Source: Gibbula magus (lineage: Eukaryota; Mollusca; Gastropoda; Trochida; Trochidae). Taken from it: 64,000 bases of DNA. This document shows, one piece after another, positions 32,708 to 45,064 of the stretch (position 1 is the first letter of the stretch; each line of letters begins with the position of its first letter). Made by a program: the position numbers and the translations under genes. The notes under the pieces were generated by a model. That model ran no database searches, was not told the DNA's origin, and was given only the letters and a program-made list of their open reading frames with translations. The DNA is taken from NCBI GenBank assembly GCA_936450465.1, contig OW388299.1:37397548-37461547 (forward strand). The letters are read 5' to 3'.

Positions 32708-33065
32708 AAGGCGCTGTAGCACGTTTTTTGCAAATTTTATTTTTTCAAATTTCTCATTTATAATGATTGTTTATGTCATTTATATTTACTTTAGAGGGTA
32801 GAACATCTTATTACACAAACCAATGATCCGTAGTGGTAATAACGGTGTTGCGTATAAAGCCAAAATTGCATGGCGGCCATTTTATTGTGTTCACATTTTA
32901 TTATATTCGAATGACAAAAAGAATTCCCATGGCTTTACGGAACCATGTACACTCATTTGCAACTTGATTTTCCGAAGAGAGAAGGGTGTTTTACTATTGT
33001 TGACATTATTTTTCAAATACATTTCATCGACTTATCTCAGCAAAAAAAACGTGCTACAGCGCCTT
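32708..33065. mobile_element. MITE family A, copy 3 (best preserved)
   Basis: 358 bp. The left end AAGGCGCTGTAGCACG and the right end CGTGCTACAGCGCCTT are perfect inverted repeats over 16 bp, flanked by TA on each side (TTAA left, TTAG right). This supports a TA target duplication. No coding capacity. Confidence 0.92.
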
Positions 33066-33771
33066 TAGGCGTATATCCAATTTTATAGAGAAATTGTCTT
33101 ACTGTGCGGATAGTATGAATACTTCAGTATTTCAACCATTTCAACTCTGTGCTTAGTGAACATTTATTAACAATAACTACATATGGATGGGAGCGGTTTT
33201 GACATTTTACAAACAAATAATATGTACAATTATTAATTTTGCTATCAAAAGAAAATCGTGGGGTAATGAATTTAAAGATGCATGATCAGTTTTGCATAAT
33301 ATTTATTGGTTTTAAAATGTACAAATTTACAATAGGTGCTGGTTTAGATTATATTATATTCATATTCATATTTCATATTCACCACAAATTCTTAAAATAT
33401 CAAATATATATGTGTTTCAATGAAAACCAAGGAACGGTCTCATGCATGTGTAGTAGCCGTCAATTATGTCTCTGTCTCACGTATGTTCTCGTTATAAGAC
33501 CCATCAAACGCTATAGAAGCAAGTCTGTCTTCCTATCTACTTTATGAAACTTTCCAAAATTACGTTTGACTTAATTGCTGCAGCAAGCCAAGGTCCCTTG
33601 TCCGGTTTTCTATATAAAAAAACAACGACTTTGAATGCTTGCATTTTCGTTACACTGAACTGATTGACCTTAAACTGGTCATTTTCAGTTGATAATTCTC
33701 AATTAAATAACACAAATTATAACATTGGACATACATGTGACCTCACTAACATGAGAATGTATCTTTAACAT
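33066..33771. other. intergenic, no gene seen
   Basis: The 102-codon frame at 33239-33547 has no recognisable domain. Confidence 0.4.
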
Positions 33772-33865
33772 ATCAACAATCTAAATGAATTTAGATCAAC
33801 AGTTTTTATATTGGGTTATAGACTAAAACTGTTGATCTAAATTTATTTAGATTGACATATCAAGG
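33772..33865. repeat. near-perfect palindrome
   Basis: Arms TCTAAATGAATTTAGATCAA with CAGTTTT, and AAAACTG with TTGATCTAAATTTATTTAGA, separated by about 17 bp. An isolated small foldback. Confidence 0.9.
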
Positions 33866-34097
33866 GATTTTAATTTAATCAAACCATTTGCGTTTACGTT
33901 TATGAGGATAAAACAAATTTGCAAAAGACACATGTGTGACATTGAGACAAATATTCGGATTAATTTACCATAATCTATATACCCTTCTCTCCCCGAAGAT
34001 GTTATTCAAATTAATTTCAATGGAAGAAATGACATGGGTTACCGGTGTTGGGACAATGCGTATTCAGATATTCTAAAATTATTAGAACTCAATATTA

Positions 34098-34635
34098 AAG
34101 GCGCTGTAGCAGGTTCTGCTTACTGAAATAAAGTGCTCTCACAAAAGGGCAAATAAGTGTTACCAATGACTAAACGAATCTCCTGAAAAAGAGTTCTAAA
34201 ACGAATGTACATGGTTAGGTTAAGCTTTGCAAGTTTATTTCCCATCAAACGGTCATTTTAATGTGTTCACATTAAAATGGCCACTCAAAGGTAGTTCAAG
34301 TGACCTGACTGATCATGTAGCGATATCTAAACACTCAAAGTAAAGTTTTAAATATGGTACAATGATTGAATGGTCAACCATCTTGCTGTCTGAACTCTCA
34401 AAATCGCATATGACCTACAAATCTAACTCTCACACTGACGAGTTCCGCAAAATTGTCGCTTTATACTTTGCACAAGTTTCTATCATGACCGATAATCGTT
34501 TTCTATGTACAATGTTTGTCGGGTCGTGTAATGAGATGTTTTACCTTCTATTGTAACAATATAGTGTGTACATTTGAATAATAAATGGTAAATTTGAGAA
34601 AAAATAATATGCAAAAAGCGTGCTACAGCGCACTT
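34098..34635. mobile_element. MITE family A, long variant
   Basis: Ends AAGGCGCTGTAGCAGG and GCGTGCTACAGCGCACTT match family A, but the 538-bp interior differs, with an internal inverted pair around GTCATTTTAATGTGTTCAC and GTGTTCACATTAAAATGGCC. The right boundary has lost its TA. Confidence 0.7.
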
Positions 34636-34729
34636 CATTTGTAACATTTTTAACGAAATATTGTCTGATAGACTGTTCAATATTTTTTTTAAATAAGATG
34701 ACCCTGTACGTATGTTGCAGGTGTGATTG

Positions 34730-34831
34730 CAACTTCCCTGCGCAAGTCTTAACTCTTGCCAGTCTCCATCACTATCTTAAATCAGCCAGTTATGGAGACT
34801 GGCATATGTTAGGCTTTGCGTAGGGAAGTTG
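34730..34831. mobile_element. MITE family B, short copy
   Basis: Hairpin with ends CAACTTCCCTGCGCAAG and CTTTGCGTAGGGAAGTTG, and inner arms GCCAGTCTCCAT and ATGGAGACTGGC. The flanks GTGTGATTG and GTGTGGTTG look like an 8-9 bp target duplication with one mismatch. Confidence 0.85.
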
Positions 34832-34879
34832 GTGTGGTTGTCGCGCAAGACAAGGTCGGGAGTGTGTACATAAGTATAG

Positions 34880-34980
34880 GTTAATCACCCAAACAAGGTA
34901 GTTATTTAGATTAACTATGCAAGGGCGTTAGCCCGAGCAGAGTTAATCTAAATAACTATCGCAGTTTTGGGTGATTAAAC
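34880..34980. repeat. palindrome
   Basis: Arms TTAATCACCCAAA ... TAGTTATTTAGATTAACT and AGTTAATCTAAATAACTA ... TTTGGGTGATTAA, with the loop ATGCAAGGGCGTTAGCCCGA. The structure resembles family H hairpins but the sequence is different. Confidence 0.85.
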
Positions 34981-35371
34981 GGCTTATACCACGTGGGAAT
35001 ATTGTTTTTACGTACGATTAATGAATGAGATGTAAAGAAAATGATCATTACAAGTGAACAAAATTTGTTTTTTAATTCAAATAATTGCCCTAGGGCGGTT
35101 ATCAAGGTTATGTGAAATAACCCCTCTGAGAACAATAGACATAACGGACCCTAGTGGTATAATCAGAGAAGTTCCTACCTGTTACAAAAATATATCACAC
35201 CTTTTTCGCATTTTTACCTGTGATATTACCTTTCTAATCGTATTACTGTGCCATTCACGACATGCTAGAATGGGCACATGTTGGACAAATTGACATCAGT
35301 CTCATCTGGAGTCTAATGTTGAAGTTTTCCCCAGAATTTCCGACAGTACTTTTTAAACGATATCTCAGTCA
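34981..35371. other. intergenic, no gene seen
   Basis: The 79-codon frame at 35054-35293 is unassigned. Confidence 0.4.
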
Positions 35372-35748
35372 CAGGGGCGTGTATTGCTGAAAACGAACAG
35401 TTCATAGGTCAAATAAGCCTACTACGATGCGATATATACCCTATACTAATAAATAAAGACCCACTTAAGTTTGACAGGTAAACAATCGTGTTTCAAGTGT
35501 CATAACTTGAGAAATAATGCACCGATTTTGTTGATATTTAGCTAAATTAAACGAGAAATCACTGTGCTTTAATTCTGTAGTATGTAGTACGTGTAAAATG
35601 TGTGTTGACATTTTGAAATATGGACTTCTTTGGGCAGGGGTTAAAATTGGCGTTGCATTCCTTTCTTTATTTATTAGTTTAGGGTTTATATCGCATCGTA
35701 GTATTGGACCTAGGAACTGTTTGTTTTCAGCAATACAAGCCCCTGTGT
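35372..35748. repeat. foldback element
   Basis: Arms of about 85 bp: TGTATTGCTGAAAACGAACA through ACTAATAAATAAAG, and the inverse CTTTATTTATTAGTTTAGGG through TGTTTTCAGCAATACA. The spacer is about 200 bp. The 136-codon minus-strand frame at 35465-35875 crosses it and is not supported as a gene. Confidence 0.85.
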
Positions 35749-35875
35749 TTTCAGTGGCAGACCATGTATGTTGGTTCTTTGCCTGACAAAACAATATTGA
35801 ATTCAGTTTTATTTCCACGTAGCATGATATTCTTGTGAAACAATTACTTATAATCTCAACAGTCTGTCCAGTCAA

Positions 35876-36741
35876 TATTTCGATCAGGTTTCTTAATTAA
35901 AAATGACAATGTCATATTCTAAATTCAAGAGACAGCGAAAAAAAAATATCAAACACCAACCTGAAATGTATCATTTTACGAGCGCTTCAATGGATTCGGC
36001 GTGCCGATATCGTTTGAAATTTGCACTTATTTTACATTTTGAAGTATAGCACGCAATGGTATTGACCTACATCATTTCACAAGTGCTTTTAATTCATACT
36101 GCATGAACTGCACATGCGATTTTACCATGTTCATTGCAGAACCCTTGCATTTGCACGGGATGCACGTGCGTTTGTGCGGTATACATTTCGCTATCTCAAG
36201 ACTTTGATTATCAAACATAACAGGCACACTTTTCATTATGCTCATATTTAGGTAATAAATCAATTTGCTTGCTTATTGATAGTCATGAAAGTATGTCTTT
36301 ATTTACAAGGAATGATGTTTTTAAGATATTCTAAAAACATGTGTGAAATTGATTCCACCCAGACTTGTATCCCTGCATATAGTTTTAATACACACTAATA
36401 CTCTATATGCATTTTTAAAGATATTACTGATTGGCAAAAAGGAAATTAATTACAAATATCAAAACAAACAAGTAAGACATTTGAAATTACTTTTATTTGA
36501 AAAGATTAATCTAAAAAGACAATAAATTATCAACATATAAATAAAAACCAATTTAAACAGTTTTGTATATATAAAAGACCTGTTTTTCTTTAACATTTTG
36601 ACATGCTGCATGCAATTTGGCATAGGAAGAATGAAAAGATAGAAGTATAATCACAGTAGTATTTTCAGCAGTTATAATAATAATACTTTATTACCTTGAA
36701 AGGAATTCATTTTGTATCATGACAGAGCTTTATTGTGTACA
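35876..36741. other. intergenic, no gene seen
   Basis: No supported feature. Confidence 0.45.
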
Positions 36742-37020
36742 ATAAAGAGGTGAGGTGAGTTGGGGTTTAACACCACTTTCAAGAGTATTTCACTTATATC
36801 GCAGCTGCTAGTATTATGGCAGGGAGAAAGCCCACAAAGCCATGTGGCTATGCACTGCTGTGAAACCAGCGAGCAACAGCTGGAACCAGATAATCATTAG
36901 TGGTACTACGCTGAAATTCAGTGCAGCATTGCACCCAAACCTTACTGCTTGTAGAACAGTTCTCTACTGCAGATAAAGTTGCTGTGGACCTCTTGATCCA
37001 AAGCCGAACGGAAATTGATC
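36742..37020 (+). mobile_element. SINE-like repeat
   Basis: Begins GTGAGTTGGGGTTTAACACC, then ACTTTCAAGAGTATTTCACT and TATATCGC. It continues with AGAAAGCCCACAAAGCCATG and GCTGTGAAACCAGCGAGC. I recognise the opening block as a common molluscan SINE-associated motif from general knowledge; the exact family is not certain. No tRNA head is evident in this copy. Confidence 0.5.
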
Positions 37021-37740
37021 TTTTGTAATTAACAAATTAAACAAGGTGAAACTTCAATGAAATAGAATATTTTATATGACAAACCAACTTTTGTTGAAAC
37101 ATGCTAAGAGATGAAACTGTTTAGACAATAGACTTAGAAGTGCTTAATATTATGTTGAATTATATTCTAAAAACAATACATGACTTTAAATATGATAAAT
37201 TTCCAAATGTAAAAACAATTATGATTAAAACTACGGCTGTTTAATAAAAATGACAAAATATGCTCATAATGCTCAATATATATCAAATAATAACTACCAG
37301 GGGCTAGGCAACCAATGACGACCACGTCCTGGCAATATAAGCAACTAGTGATTTGAAGAAAATATCTCAATTTTCCGACCAATATATACTGGCAAGATTC
37401 TCTTTTCCGATATCTAGTTGTTCACTAAACTGTTTGAGAGGCATTCTAAATCTAAAATGTTTGAGAAACATATCTTGTTGTTCATAAATCATTCAAATTC
37501 AAATTTGATTAAAATCAAAGGAATGCTGTTCACAAAATTAATGTTTTTCAAGGTACTAACTTAACGTCTCTGCCACCTGTTAACAAATCTTCTCAAGGAC
37601 CAATCTCTAAGAATTAAGCATATGGAGATATCACATGCCTTAATGTGCACCGAGATAGTTGCATCTAAGGACATATGATTTTCATGCTCCTCAATATGTT
37701 TATTGTCATAGTCAGTAAGAAAATCTATCACTACTGAAAG
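37021..37740. other. intergenic, no gene seen
   Basis: No supported feature. The minus-strand frame 37561-37851 is discussed with the tRNA-like site. Confidence 0.4.
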
Positions 37741-37759
37741 AGTGAAAATACAAATTTCA

Positions 37760-37850
37760 AAATCCAGGTGGATTCGAACCCGGAACCTCAGAGAGGGGTA
37801 AAGAATAATGCCCTTGCAGGTGGAGCAATCAATCAATCCTAAAACTATCA
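37760..37850 (-). tRNA. tRNA-like sequence, probably pseudogene or SINE head
   Basis: The minus strand has a strong internal promoter B-box-like GGTTCCGGGTTCGAATCCACC. The upstream half (TGCTCCACCTGCAAGGGCAT) is only weakly A-box-like, and I could not fold a full cloverleaf with a matching acceptor stem. Confidence 0.3.
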
Positions 37851-37861
37851 ATTATGTCAGT

Positions 37862-38220
37862 CATGAACATGGTCACCCACCCAGTGATAAGCTATGCTGA
37901 CTGCTGCTGAACTTTACTGAATGGTCAATTGAGCTCTGCACAGAACCGTGTGCTACAGCATACATCAAAGAACAAACAAAAGAACAACCAATACACATGA
38001 AACAATTATGTGTAAATATATATATCTAAAACCTTTATTTTAGTATCTGTTAGAAAATGAGTGAAGTACTTGACTAGCATTATGATAGTGCGTAGATACA
38101 ACGTCCATGATAACCAACATATTCAAATGAGGAATTAACAAAGCAAGGCACAGTTTCAAACCCATCAACAAAATTACAGCCTCTCATCAAGCCCCCAGGA
38201 AGACATGGGTTGAGTTGAAT
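37862..38220. other. intergenic, no gene seen
   Basis: No supported feature. Confidence 0.4.
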
Positions 38221-38238
38221 CCTACTAGAAACGGCATC

Positions 38239-38434
38239 CACTTCTGCCTACAGGGCACTTTGCCTACAGTCTTATCAAAACAACTTTATGCACCAGTGGG
38301 TTTTGTTCAGGAGTTGTCATTAACCTGCTACCTATCACATAAATAGACTGTCCAAAATAATTATTGCATGACTTTGACTGTAGGCAAAGTCACACTATAA
38401 TGACTGTAGGCAAATTGCACTGTAGGCAGAAGAT
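38239..38434. mobile_element. small MITE with 33-bp inverted ends
   Basis: The left end CACTTCTGCCTACAGGGCAC plus TTTGCCTACAGTC is mirrored at 38401-38434 by GACTGTAGGCAAATTGCACT plus GTAGGCAGAAG. A further GACTGTAGGCAAAGT sits at 38376. Non-coding. Confidence 0.8.
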
Positions 38435-38888
38435 GACTTACCGTCAGAATATTAGAGGAGTGTTGTTCTAGCCCTATCTTCCTCATACATTAAAATTAAA
38501 ACTGATTACTTACATATACCATGATAGCATTGGAAAAAATAAAATAATTTCTTTCAATTAGGTCAAAAGGAAGCCAGTTTTTAGCCAGTCTTGAAATGAT
38601 AAAGCAAAAAGATAAATAATAAAGATGGCCTAATGAACAGACTTCTTAATACCTAAATACATGATGGCGCTGGATGGGACGGAATGTGATCAAGTTAACA
38701 AGTGTACTGCCTTTCAAAGACTTCAATGACTTCGATTTTCAAAACTTGTTGATCTCTGATTCTTCATAGATATCACAGCATATGAATCAATATAAATCAT
38801 TTACATGACACATCCATATATGGTTAAATTCTTACTTACCTACAATTATAACCAGTAACATTTACAGCAGAAAGATATGTACATACTC
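38435..38888. other. intergenic, no gene seen
   Basis: No supported feature. Confidence 0.4.
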
Positions 38889-39081
38889 AGTGATAAATTT
38901 ACCCCGGAGTCCTGCATCAAATACTCATAAATTTGGAAAGGATTCATACAAATTTAAGTTGCGAGTCCCCTGGTTTTTTTGTAGTATTTGCTTACTTATT
39001 GAGGGACATCTGCTGGGACTCACAAGAGCTTGTGGTAGCGAGTCCCTGGACTCTGCAGATAATATTTGTAAATTTATCACT
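38889..39081. mobile_element. small MITE
   Basis: Inverted ends AGTGATAAATTTA and TAAATTTATCACT. The interior repeats GCGAGTCCCCTGG and GCGAGTCCCTGG. It lies just beyond the stop of the coiled-coil gene. Confidence 0.65.
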
Positions 39082-39263
39082 GCATATTACCTAAATAAAT
39101 AACTTTTCTATTCTATTTGAACTACCGTAACTACATATACTAATGGATCAGATCTTTTTCTTATTTTACCATAATTGAAATATAACAAGATCCAAACTCA
39201 AATCTCAAATCTCAAGATGCAAAGACTCTGAATGAATTTTGAATTTCATGTAACAGATGATGA

Positions 39264-42200
39264 TCATGTTGTATCTGATTTTGAAGAAGGTAGCGACAGA
39301 GGTTTTTTCTTGAGAGTGTCCTTGACCTCTGACACTCTGGTCGCTGACCTTGGCCGGTCATCCTTGAGGAAGGGCAATCTCCCAACTGTAAGCCTGTTTT
39401 TCTGACGAAGAATTTGGTTTTCCTCTTTGAGAACGTTTAACTCTCGTTTCACCATCACAAAGTCTTTAAAACCCTTCTTGTCATGATCTTTGGATATTTG
39501 TCTCCTTAAAGCCTGAAGTTCGTAACAAACTTTCTGAAATTCTACCAGAATATCATGTTTCTCTCTGTCCGATTTTACTAACGAAGATTTAAGATTTTCG
39601 TTCTCAATTCTCAATTCAGTAATTTCATGCTCATGATCGGAAATCTTTTGCATCATATCAGTCTTTTCCTTATGCAGTTTTTCTAATTTCGTGCGTAGGT
39701 TTTCAATAAGCGTGATTTTGTCTGCGTCTTTGGATTTTTCTTGTAATTCTTGTTCAAGTTTAGAAATCCGAAATTCTAGTTCGTCTCTCTTCTGATTGAG
39801 TTCCCTGACTTGTTGATTCAGAGCCTCATTCTGAGATTTCATCCCCTGGATGTGATGCATATCAGATTGACTTCTCGTGGGCTGTTGTAATCTGGCACAT
39901 TCCAGTTTGAGTTCGTCATTTTCCTCTCTTGTGCGATCGAGTTCTTCTTGGAGAAGCTAAAAGATTACGAAACATATTATCATGGGAAACAATTGTGTAA
40001 ATTCTTTGACTTAGAATATAAAAAGACGTTTAAGTTCTGCTCGATGCAGCTATAAAATATCGAAACATATTAACCTTCAGGTAAATGCTTTGATTTAGAA
40101 TATAAAAAACTATCAATTCCTTACTGAAGTAGTTATAACATATTAAAACATTTCAAAATTGTTTCCAAAAAGCATCCAATGCAAGGCATAACTCTTGCCA
40201 GTCTCCATTACTGGCTGATTTAAGCCTTGCTGTATTTCCCTTGCTTTGTTGTGCCAAGATAGTGGATCGCTGCACCTGAAATGCATAGTGGACCCGGATT
40301 TCCAAGCACAGAGATACTGCAAGGTCTAAATCAGCCAGTAATGGAGACTGGCACAAGTTATGTCTTGCATTGGTAAGTTGAAAGATCATCAAACACAACA
40401 TCACTTTAATCTTCAACTTACTAAATCAGACATTTCAATATTTTCAGTCATCACTAAAACAATTATTTTCTTATAATCTTAACAAGAAATTACCTTATTT
40501 TCATCTTCCAAGGTTGCTATGTTGTTGTTTTTCAACATCATATCTCTGTTTGTCTGCTGTAGTCTTTCAATGTGACTCTTCAACTGCAAACAAAATACAT
40601 AAATTCTAAACAAATACTGGTAACAAAGCAACTTAACATGATATTGATCATCTTAGCCACGGCAAGGTGAAAATGTATCGAGGGCTCTCCATTTTTGTCC
40701 CCCGCCGCAACGCGGAACGGGGAACTATGTATTCAGCGGCGTCCGTACGTACGTCACATTTCTTGTTAACGCGATATCTCATGAAGCATTTTATCCAAAG
40801 TCTTCAAATTTGTTGTCAGCCTACATTGGGGTATGACACAGACACCAGTGGATTTTGGTGGTCTTGACCATATTTTCAAGGTCACCACGACACTTTGACC
40901 ACTTTATTGTCTCTTGTTAACGTGATATCTCATGACCGGTTAGATATAATGTCTTAATATTTTCTGACAGCCTATATTGGCGGTTTACGCAGACACCAGT
41001 CGATTTTGATGACCTTAACCTTATTTTCAAGGTCACCACAATGCTTTGACCACTTTTCAAACTCTTGTTAATGTAATATCTCATGAACCCAAGCACCCAA
41101 AGTTGTCAAAGTTGGTGTCAGTCTACATTGGGGGATGACGCAGACACCAGTCAATTTTGGTGACCTTGACCTTATTTTCAAGGTTACTAAGACACTTGAC
41201 CAAATGATGTGTCTTTCTAAACTCAATGTTAACGGCGGGGGACATTGCCATGTTAGTGGCAAACACTTGTTTACCTTGCCTTCAACCTAGGCAGAAGTGG
41301 TGAAACGAATCAGCGACACCTATTGTGATCACGAGTTAGATCCCTTACCATCTGCTAACATACAGCCAATGAAATCGCCGTTTACATTCAGAATCAATTC
41401 AAAATAAGCGACGATCGACACAGTCACAGAGGCAATACAACTGTCTTCTGATTGGCTTATCCGATTAGCCTGCAATATGTTAATTTTAGCACTGAAAATG
41501 CGAGGGTTGAGGTCAAGGGCGGAAGGAGAAGATATTGAAATCTTTTCGTTACGCCTGTGACGTTGTGAAGATAGATATTGATATGGCCAAAACTCAAATT
41601 TTCATTGAATACAAAGATCAAGAAATGATAGCTAAACGAATAGCCTCCCCTCGATAAATAAATAATCTTTTCATGAAATTGTCATGAATTAGAAAGAATA
41701 CCACATGTAGATTTATCAAACCATATATGTATTACTTACATCTGATATGTCAGAGACAGATTTTCTTTCAATTTCTATTTTCTCGTCAACAAGTTGAAGT
41801 ATCTGAAAAAAGAAATTGTTGAAAGCTGATTAAGTCACAATATTCTTTTCAAACCTCAAGGATTTAACATTCTTACATTTGGGATAAGGATTTTTCTTGA
41901 TTCCATTTCAAATGTTTAGATGGCAGTCTATCATCCAGACCCTAGAGCAAAATATTCAATTGACAAACGGCCCAGTCTAGAAAATTACAGTCTAGATTAC
42001 ATAGCTTTAGGAAAATTCAGGAATTCAGGCATCTTTAGGACTCCATTTGTTATAACTTTTGAATTGTTTCTAGAATAGTGTTCTTGATAGTAAAAAAATA
42101 TTTCTGAGACTAAATGTTAGTCTAGGTAGATGGCTTAATTGTTCTGTCAACCTTTTGGATTTTTTGCATTTAGTTTTATAGTATCTTTCAGTTTCGCAGT

Positions 42201-45064
42201 GTTTCAATCATGTATTAACCCTTAACTTGCGGGTCCCGTAATTATCCGGGAGGCTCATAGAGAAAAATGTTAGAACCCTTGGCGAGACCCGTACGTTGGA
42301 CTTAGTGCATTTACCGGGTCAGTAATAATTATATTTGCCCCCCCAGGCGAAATGCGAGACGAAGTGTGTCCGTATATCGCCACATGAAAACTTGTTTACA
42401 TACATCTCGCAGATAGCCACGATAACGAGTCTGTGTGAATGTCCGGTCGAAATATCAAGTAAGATTCACACCAAATTGTGTGTGCATTGTTGACCCGTAA
42501 CGCATTGATAATTAGCTTTACAAAAGGCCAATTTTGTCGGGCTTAGCCCCCGAAGCATTAATTCGCTTGAGGCTATTTTCACCCACGTGTTTGTATTGCC
42601 TCGGGTTTGCCTCGCCCGAGACTGCTAATGGTCTTGCATCTCGCACTTCATATCATGTGAACGAATTGTTTGTTTTCAAAAAAAAATACGGCAAAATAAA
42701 GGGGAAACAATGGACTACATTCCCATATAAAATTAGAAAATCTCAAAAAAATAATAAAGACACAGCAAGCGCCGTGAAAAAGGTCATGTTTACACTTCAT
42801 AAATTTTGAAACAATCGGCGATTTTCACAACTTCTAAAACATTTATCACGGCTAAAATACTGAATGCATTTTCATAATTTTTATATCACAATAAACCGAA
42901 AAGAATAATCTTTTATTCTATATAAAATGCGCAGATTTATTCACAGAAATAAAGATACAATTTTACCTTTCTGAGAGGCATGTGAAACCAAACGGCACAC
43001 AAACTAATCAACATATTTTCATCAGTTATGGTTCGAGGTTAGCGTTTATTTGAAAAGTCAAACAACATAACCATATTTGGGTTGACATGTGCTTATTTGT
43101 CAACTGGTTCGAGATTATGATTTCTTGGAAAAGTGCGATGAACGACCGTTTGCAATGCCGCATACATGTTGTAAGTATTGACGATTTTATAGGTGGAAAT
43201 AAAGACAAACTTTACATAGCTATAGAATTATAACCAAAGGTCGCATTCTAATAATTTTTATATCATTGTGAAGCTAGACATCTTGTCTTCAATTCCGTAT
43301 ATAAATGGATTTTTTTTCGTTTGGTATTTATGATGTTACGAGGCCCGAATTAAAGACAATCTTTCGAAAGTAATAGAATAAAAACGAAAAATCATAGAAA
43401 ATTCATTCAAAGTTTCGGTTGTGAATTAGCCATTTGTGTACGGGTGTCGCTACTTGAATTTGTATTGAACGCCCTTATATAGTCCTTATTCGCCATGTAG
43501 ATGCGGTATATTTCGTAAAAACGGTACCGGAATCGCCGCCTGGAAATTCCGCCAGCAGAGCTCGTTAGTGCCTACGCTCAAACTACTGCTGCGAGCTGCG
43601 AGCCTGTAAATTCCGCCACATGGGCTAAAAATGGTAAAATATATATACGCAACGTAAGGGTTAATGAAATATATGTGAAAACAGGAATATCCTCTCGAAT
43701 TTCGTTTCCACAAAAAATACCCCGATAGAACCCTCCTTTTAACAGTTACATGTTTCGATTTAATTTTCAGGGAGAATGACTAGATTGTCTATGACGTTAT
43801 GTATTTATGATGTCATAAAACTGGACATGTACATAGAGCTGGTATCATTACTATGCTTTACCTACTTACCGGTAATGATGACCAGTGTTTATTAAAAACA
43901 AATGATTCTTTATCTTGTGCATCATCAGTTGAAAGGAAGGGAGAGATAGTGAATTGTATAGTCCTTCTTTATATATATATGTGTGTAAAGGTATTCTATG
44001 ATATTACTTTACTGATATAAATTTAACAATATTTAAATAAAGAATATTTGAGAATTCTTGAAATGCCAATCTTTTAATTTGTAACATTTACTAATGTAAA
44101 AGTACTAGGGCAAAGGACAAGTAGGACAAAACTACTAAATATTTTACAATTCAGATTCTCATACCTCATTTTTGTGTTTTTCAGCAAGCATGGCGTTAAT
44201 TTCATCAGCACGTTGAAGATATTCCTGCTGAATCTGTTTGATGCGTTCTTTACTGTCATCTGACATCTCCTGCAGGCTTTCATATTCTTTCTGTATGAGC
44301 TGGCCAAAATAATCATACATTGATTACATTATTTCAAACTGATTATTTATGTCTGATCAGACCTAACATTCCATAATATGTGAATTTTCAACTATCTTGC
44401 TTCTCTGAATCAGGACATCTTCCTTCTTCAGAAATAGTTGTACTTACAAGACTTACTAATTACAACAGATGATCCCTTTAAAATCTTCTTATTATCACTG
44501 CACTGTGATATCAAAACAATTTGCTCATCAGTTGATGGGCAATAAAGGCTATAGAAATGTTCATTTGGACCATATAACTGAAAAATACACACCATACATT
44601 GAATACCATCATGAAATGAAACTAATTTACTCAATTCATAACTTATGAAAGTTGTTTTCAACTTGTTTATTCATGAAGAAAATTCATCGTTAAATATTAT
44701 TAAAACTATTAGGCTACATATCTTGTTATTTCCATATTATTTTATTCTACAATATCAAAGAAAAAATTATTTAACATTTTATTCATTATTTTTTCTAAAA
44801 TAAGCTATGTGATATTATATCAATATGAAAATAAATAATTTGTTATCAATTGTATGGGGGTCAATGTTTAGATTATTGAAATCAACGGACCTCAAGTTGT
44901 TCAACCCGAGCTTTGAGCTGTTTGTTTTCATTAGCAATGTCTTGCATAAATGACAGCGTTTGAATATGTTTAGTGGTAAGTCTTTCATCTTGGTCGTGAA
45001 GTGCTTCACGCGGAATTCTCTCGGGTGATGTGGATTTCTGCATTATTAACGAGTCTACCGACAT
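39264..45064 (-). CDS. coiled-coil protein, five exons, unassigned
   Basis: Exons (minus strand, in order): 44891-45064, 44165-44299, 41740-41802, 40494-40583 and 39264-39956. All introns have GT-AG ends. Each exon is a whole number of codons, so every intron is phase 0 and exons could be skipped without frameshift. The 384-residue product is almost all heptad-rich helix. Starting MSVDSLIMQKSTSPERIP, it runs through MQDIANENKQLKARVEQLE, KQIQQEYLQRADEINAML, LLQEELDRTREENDELKLE and LEFRISKLEQELQEKS. It ends in a basic, serine-rich tail (RPRSATRVSEV, KKKPLSLPSSKSDTT). I do not recognise the family. A centrosomal or ciliary coiled-coil protein is possible but unproven. The gene shares a 375-bp divergent promoter with PSMD7. 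Introns carry a piggyBac-like MITE, a family B MITE and an AAGGTCA-repeat element. Confidence 0.85.
40175..40376. mobile_element. MITE family B, in coiled-coil gene intron
   Basis: Ends CCAATGCAAGGCATAACTC and GTTATGTCTTGCATTGG, with inner arms GCCAGTCTCCATTACTGGCT and AGCCAGTAATGGAGACTGGC. Nearly the same element occurs at 57212-57423, including the middle segment about a base-line GGATCGCTGCACCTGAA. Confidence 0.88.
40662..41280. mobile_element. element with three AAGGTCA-containing tandem units
   Basis: Outer ends carry GGCAAGGTGAAAATG and an inverse TTTACCTTGCC; next inward are CCCCCGCCGC and GCGGGGGAC. The middle has three units of about 150 bp built on TCTTGTTAACGCGATATCTC, CAGACACCAGT, and TTTTCAAGGTCACCA with GACCTTGACC on the same unit. 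No coding capacity. It lies in an intron of the coiled-coil gene. Confidence 0.75.
42219..43660. mobile_element. piggyBac-like non-autonomous element
   Basis: Flanked by TTAA on both sides (42215-42218 and 43661-43664). Ends are CCCTTAACTTGCG and the inverse of CGCAACGTAAGGG, 13 bp with two mismatches. A CCC start and exact TTAA flanks are piggyBac hallmarks. The 1,442-bp interior has no transposase-like frame. It lies in the intron between exons 2 and 3 of the coiled-coil gene. Confidence 0.8.

Noticed and set aside
35465..35875. 136-codon minus-strand open frame
   Set aside because: Crosses the right arm of a foldback element and has no recognisable content.
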